Below are positions 19,663 through 22,306 of a DNA stretch of 22,306 bases, in pieces (the stretch's first letter is position 1; every line of letters begins with the position of its first letter). Made by a program: the position numbers and the translations under genes. The DNA comes from a virus, in the IMG/VR virus record IMGVR_UViG_3300017764_000128, positions 1 through 22,306 of that record; one strand, written 5' to 3'. Below the pieces are notes generated by a model. The model did no database searches. It was given only the letters and a program-made list of their open reading frames with translations, and had not been told where the DNA came from.

Positions 19663-20834
19663 TTGATTATTATTGGTTTTAAATGAACTATTGTTATTTG
19701 TAAGTTACCAAGTTGGAATGTACCTTCCCCTAACTCTTTGTCATTTGCAATTATTTCTGCAAAATTTTGTATATAATTAAAATCTTGTTGGTTTATAGTA
19801 TTTCCATCTATTTTAATTAGGATGCCATTTTGTTTTTCATTATCTAATGGTTTAAACTTTTCATACAAATCATATGAAGTATCTTCCATCTCAACATAAT
19901 CTGCATACCTACCTATTGTAAATTGCTCATCGCAATATATTGTACTACACCATGGTTCAAGGGCTTCTATCAACTGTAAATTAGGTTGATTGATAATAAA
20001 CCCAATGTCATACTTTGGAGGAATGATTGGCTTCATATACTGATCATGTCGAACTGAATGTCCCCATTTCCTAATAAAGTTTCTCATATTCTTTGTTGTA
20101 GTCCCAAGCCACTCTTCTGAATTTTTACCAGGCGCGCCTCCTGCATGTTTATTAAATCTTGAGCCTCTACTTGTAAAATGATATACTAATGCATCCCATG
20201 GCTGAATAAATTTATATCCAGCTAATTGCATCCTATTGAACAAATCTGAATCTTCTTTTGATTGAGGAGCAAATAGTTCATCATGTCCGCCAATTGCTAA
20301 AAAATCTTCTTTGTACATACACCATGGAGCAAATATACCTTCTGTTGTTTTATCATCATTCAATCCTACATTCTCAGCCCAATCATAAAATGCATCCCAA
20401 TCAAAATTATGTGCTTCACATTCTTTACCTATATGAAAGTTCATTGTAATCTTTTCAGGGCCTGGTGGATGTAATGGTGGTTCAACTCTAGTCGCACTCA
20501 CTACTGTTCCTTTCTTAAGATGTTTAAGTATGTTTTCATCTAGATTAGGTCCAGCAACCATATCAGCATGATATGCCATTATAATATCTGTTCTAGCCAT
20601 TTCAATGCCTTTATCAAACATACCAACTATACCTATTCTTTCTGGTCCTTCATTAACATATGTAATCAAATCTGGATCTGCTAATTTTTTTATCCATTCA
20701 GCTGTTCCATCTGTACTAGCATCATCTAATACTAATACTTCATGTACAGTTCCTAATCTTCTAATTGACTCATATGCCAATTGTAAAAACTCTAAATTGT
20801 TTCTACTTGGTATTACAAATGTTATTTTTTTCAT
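19659..20834 (-). CDS. Family 2 (GT-A) glycosyltransferase with C-terminal extension, 391 aa
   Basis: The GT-A nucleotide-sugar-binding start ITFVIPSRNNLEFL (4-17) and EVLVLDDASTDGT (32-44) are clear. The D-x-D equivalent is AYHADMVAG, with one acidic residue. The acceptor-side motif KEDSDLFNRMQLAGYKF has the catalytic-base-like Glu/Asp pair. Residues from about 275 on form a separate alpha/beta region (IGFIINQPNLQLIEALEPW) that I cannot assign. It would move a sugar from a nucleotide donor onto a glycan or protein. ATGA overlaps with both neighbours indicate strict co-translation with the epimerase and the aminotransferase. Confidence 0.82.
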   Translation of the reverse strand: MKKITFVIPSRNNLEFLQLAYESIRRLGTVHEVLVLDDASTDGTAEWIKKLADPDLITYVNEGPERIGIVGMFDKGIEMARTDIIMAYHADMVAGPNLDENILKHLKKGTVVSATRVEPPLHPPGPEKITMNFHIGKECEAHNFDWDAFYDWAENVGLNDDKTTEGIFAPWCMYKEDFLAIGGHDELFAPQSKEDSDLFNRMQLAGYKFIQPWDALVYHFTSRGSRFNKHAGGAPGKNSEEWLGTTTKNMRNFIRKWGHSVRHDQYMKPIIPPKYDIGFIINQPNLQLIEALEPWCSTIYCDEQFTIGRYADYVEMEDTSYDLYEKFKPLDNEKQNGILIKIDGNTINQQDFNYIQNFAEIIANDKELGEGTFQLGNLQITIVHLKPIIIK

Positions 20835-21967
20835 CTTTCTTCAAAATATTTTTTTACCCAATAAATAACATAATCAATATCTTCTTCTGTCATTGATGCA
20901 TGTACTGGTAATGAAACTAATTTTAACCATTCTTTATCAGCGATAGGAAATTCTTTATCCTTATGAGTCATATGCTCTTTAATAATTTTATACTTATGTA
21001 GTGGCTTGAAATGTACTGAAGTATGAATTTTTTTATCAGCTAAATAATCTATTAATGCATCTCTATGATCTGCACTCACCTTTGCACAATAATATTGTAC
21101 TGTATCTGAATAAGGAGGTATTTGAATTAAACTTCCTAAAGCATTATTATATCTTTCTTGAATATAACGTCTCCATTTAAGATTTTTAGGCAACTTCTTC
21201 ATTTGTTCTAAACAAATTGTTGCTGATATATCTATCATATAACATTTATATCCTATCTTATCAACTTCATAGTCCCATGTATACCCAGGCTTACCTGATA
21301 TATCATCTTTCTTATTTTTACTTACTCTAGAAAATGTTGATGATACTCCAAACCAAGTCATTTCTTTAAGTTTGTTATATAATTTTTCATCATTTAATGT
21401 AATCATGCCACCATCTCCACATGGCATAGTCTTGACTGCTTGAAATGACCAAATTGCAACATCGCCTTTCATTCCAGCGCCAGGCGTATAACAACTATGT
21501 GCACAATCTTCAATAATTAGTCCATCAAAGAATTTTCTTATTTCATCGATGGGTGCAGGAACGCCGGCTTGGTTAACTGCTATAACAGCCTTAGTCTTTG
21601 GAGTAAGAGATTTTCGTACATCTTCTGGATCGATACACATTGTTATAGGATCAACATCTACTACATTGGTTGTAATATTTTTTTGCCATAATGGAATCAT
21701 AGCAGTTGCCATAAATGAAATAGTAGGATTAATAACATCACCATCTTCAATTTCTAACGCTTTCATTACTAGATCCTGCCCATGCGAATTACTAGTAACA
21801 GCTATTGCATATTTAGCACCAACCATTTTAGCAAATTCTTTTTCAAATTGTGCAACCTTAGGACCTTTGCCCCACCAACCACTTTCAATTACTTCTTTGA
21901 GTGCATCTAATTCTTCTTTGCCTCCCTTTGGACGCAATACCGGTAACATTATTTCTCTAATCTTCAT
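20831..21967 (-). CDS. DegT/DnrJ/EryC1/StrS-family PLP aminotransferase, 378 aa
   Basis: These enzymes aminate keto-sugars of nucleotide sugars using PLP and glutamate. The N-terminal SGWWGKGPKVAQFEKEFA (29-46), the PLP-phosphate region TSNSHGQDL (58-66), the PLP-pyridine Asp in IIEDCAHS (D154) and the Schiff-base lysine in FQAVKTMPCGDGG (K179) match the family. The length of 378 is normal. The start at 21967 overlaps the upstream gene by 11 nt; the Met at 21949 would give a 7-bp gap and match the common N-terminus MLPVLRPK. It is the first enzyme of the sugar cassette, which suggests that the final sugar carries an amino group. Confidence 0.88.
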   Translation of the reverse strand: MKIREIMLPVLRPKGGKEELDALKEVIESGWWGKGPKVAQFEKEFAKMVGAKYAIAVTSNSHGQDLVMKALEIEDGDVINPTISFMATAMIPLWQKNITTNVVDVDPITMCIDPEDVRKSLTPKTKAVIAVNQAGVPAPIDEIRKFFDGLIIEDCAHSCYTPGAGMKGDVAIWSFQAVKTMPCGDGGMITLNDEKLYNKLKEMTWFGVSSTFSRVSKNKKDDISGKPGYTWDYEVDKIGYKCYMIDISATICLEQMKKLPKNLKWRRYIQERYNNALGSLIQIPPYSDTVQYYCAKVSADHRDALIDYLADKKIHTSVHFKPLHKYKIIKEHMTHKDKEFPIADKEWLKLVSLPVHASMTEEDIDYVIYWVKKYFEER

Positions 21968-22175
21968 CTTGCTCTTTAAATACTTCTATACATAATACAT
22001 TAACATCATTAATAAGAATCATACGCCCATCTTTACATTTCATTTTTGTGAACTGCCCTTGTTTAATTGTTCCGGAGTCTATATGTTTAAATGTACGCTT
22101 CACTCCATTTACAAAATGAATTATCTGAGTAACATATTTGCCCGATTCTTCTACCGATGATTTTAAACTATTCAT
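21957..22175 (-). CDS. Unknown small protein, 72 aa
   Basis: The start at 22175 is used because its ATG overlaps the upstream gene's TGA (TTATGA). A longer frame to 22217 would run through that upstream gene. It starts MNSLKSSVEESGKYVTQI and is beta-rich, with an acidic end (VFKEQDED). No family is recognised. It overlaps the aminotransferase start. Confidence 0.55.
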   Translation of the reverse strand: MNSLKSSVEESGKYVTQIIHFVNGVKRTFKHIDSGTIKQGQFTKMKCKDGRMILINDVNVLCIEVFKEQDED

Positions 22176-22306
22176 AATTTTATTGGATGTACATCTGTTA
22201 TCTGCCCACGTTGACATTCATATAGATATTTAGAATCACAATGGTCATGACTCAGATATGTTATTTTATCTGCTCCAAATACTTTTGTTAATTTATATCC
22301 TAATAA
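22172..22306 (-). CDS. 3' end of a protein gene cut by the window edge
   Basis: From the right edge one minus-strand frame is open for 44 codons and ends in TGA at 22174-22172. The visible residues include LLGYKLTKVFGADKITYLSH, then CDSKYLYECQRGQIT. The TGA shares two bases with the ATG of the next gene, as is usual here. The 5' part lies outside the window, so the protein cannot be named. Confidence 0.5.
   Translation of the reverse strand, partial: LLGYKLTKVFGADKITYLSHDHCDSKYLYECQRGQITDVHPIKL

Overview
This AT-rich window (about 30% GC by eye) looks like part of the genome of a tailed phage, probably a marine T4-like myovirus. Every credible gene lies on the minus strand. Genes are packed with 1-nt or 4-nt start/stop overlaps, many products are small and unrecognisable, and lysis-type enzymes sit among auxiliary genes. 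The best host clue is a 1049-residue secreted repeat protein ending in a type IX secretion (T9SS) sorting domain, which points to a Bacteroidota host or gene source. Against a simple Bacteroidota picture, at least a dozen genes carry clear Shine-Dalgarno (SD) sequences.

Layout, described from the left end (transcription runs right to left). At 1-104 lies the edge of what looks like a circularly permuted, two-piece tmRNA gene, with its coding piece cut off by the window. Next come a PTPS-fold-like protein, a membrane-anchored lytic transglycosylase, a ClpS-like adaptor and two small proteins (106-1740). The block 1807-4101 holds small proteins, several with a shared N-terminal motif, and a two-helix holin-like protein. 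The block 4125-9209 is an envelope cassette: a thioredoxin-fold lipoprotein, a membrane/coiled-coil protein, an outer-membrane beta-barrel candidate, the T9SS repeat protein and a 49-residue gene. The block 9213-11864 holds a thermonuclease, a lysine-repeat membrane protein, two unknowns and a ParB/sulfiredoxin-type protein. The block 11911-13323 has a four-helix membrane protein, a DksA-finger protein and a YqiA-like esterase. The block 13395-17662 has a Cys-His-Asp protein, a GNAT acetyltransferase, small membrane and zinc-ribbon proteins, a HAD phosphatase, an L,D-transpeptidase-like enzyme and unknowns. The block 17667-22306 is a translationally coupled sugar cassette: a truncated UDP-glucose dehydrogenase, an NAD-dependent epimerase, a GT2 glycosyltransferase and a DegT/StrS aminotransferase.

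Two ideas tie genes together. First, at least seven proteins start with a short motif of the form M-I-K-L-K-x-(I/L)-L-x-E, often followed by G or A. This resembles the T4 capsid-targeting sequence cut by the prohead protease after (L/I)-x-E. The domains behind it include a phosphatase, an acetyltransferase, a ParB-like protein and a Cys-His-Asp protein, so this may be a set of head-packaged proteins injected into the host. Second, the tmRNA and ClpS candidates lie about 1 kb apart and both act on Clp proteolysis, which suggests the phage steers host protein turnover and ribosome rescue.

No gap longer than about 60 bases remains without a gene once the two short genes at 9060-9209 and 17513-17662 are added. 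No plus-strand gene is supported.
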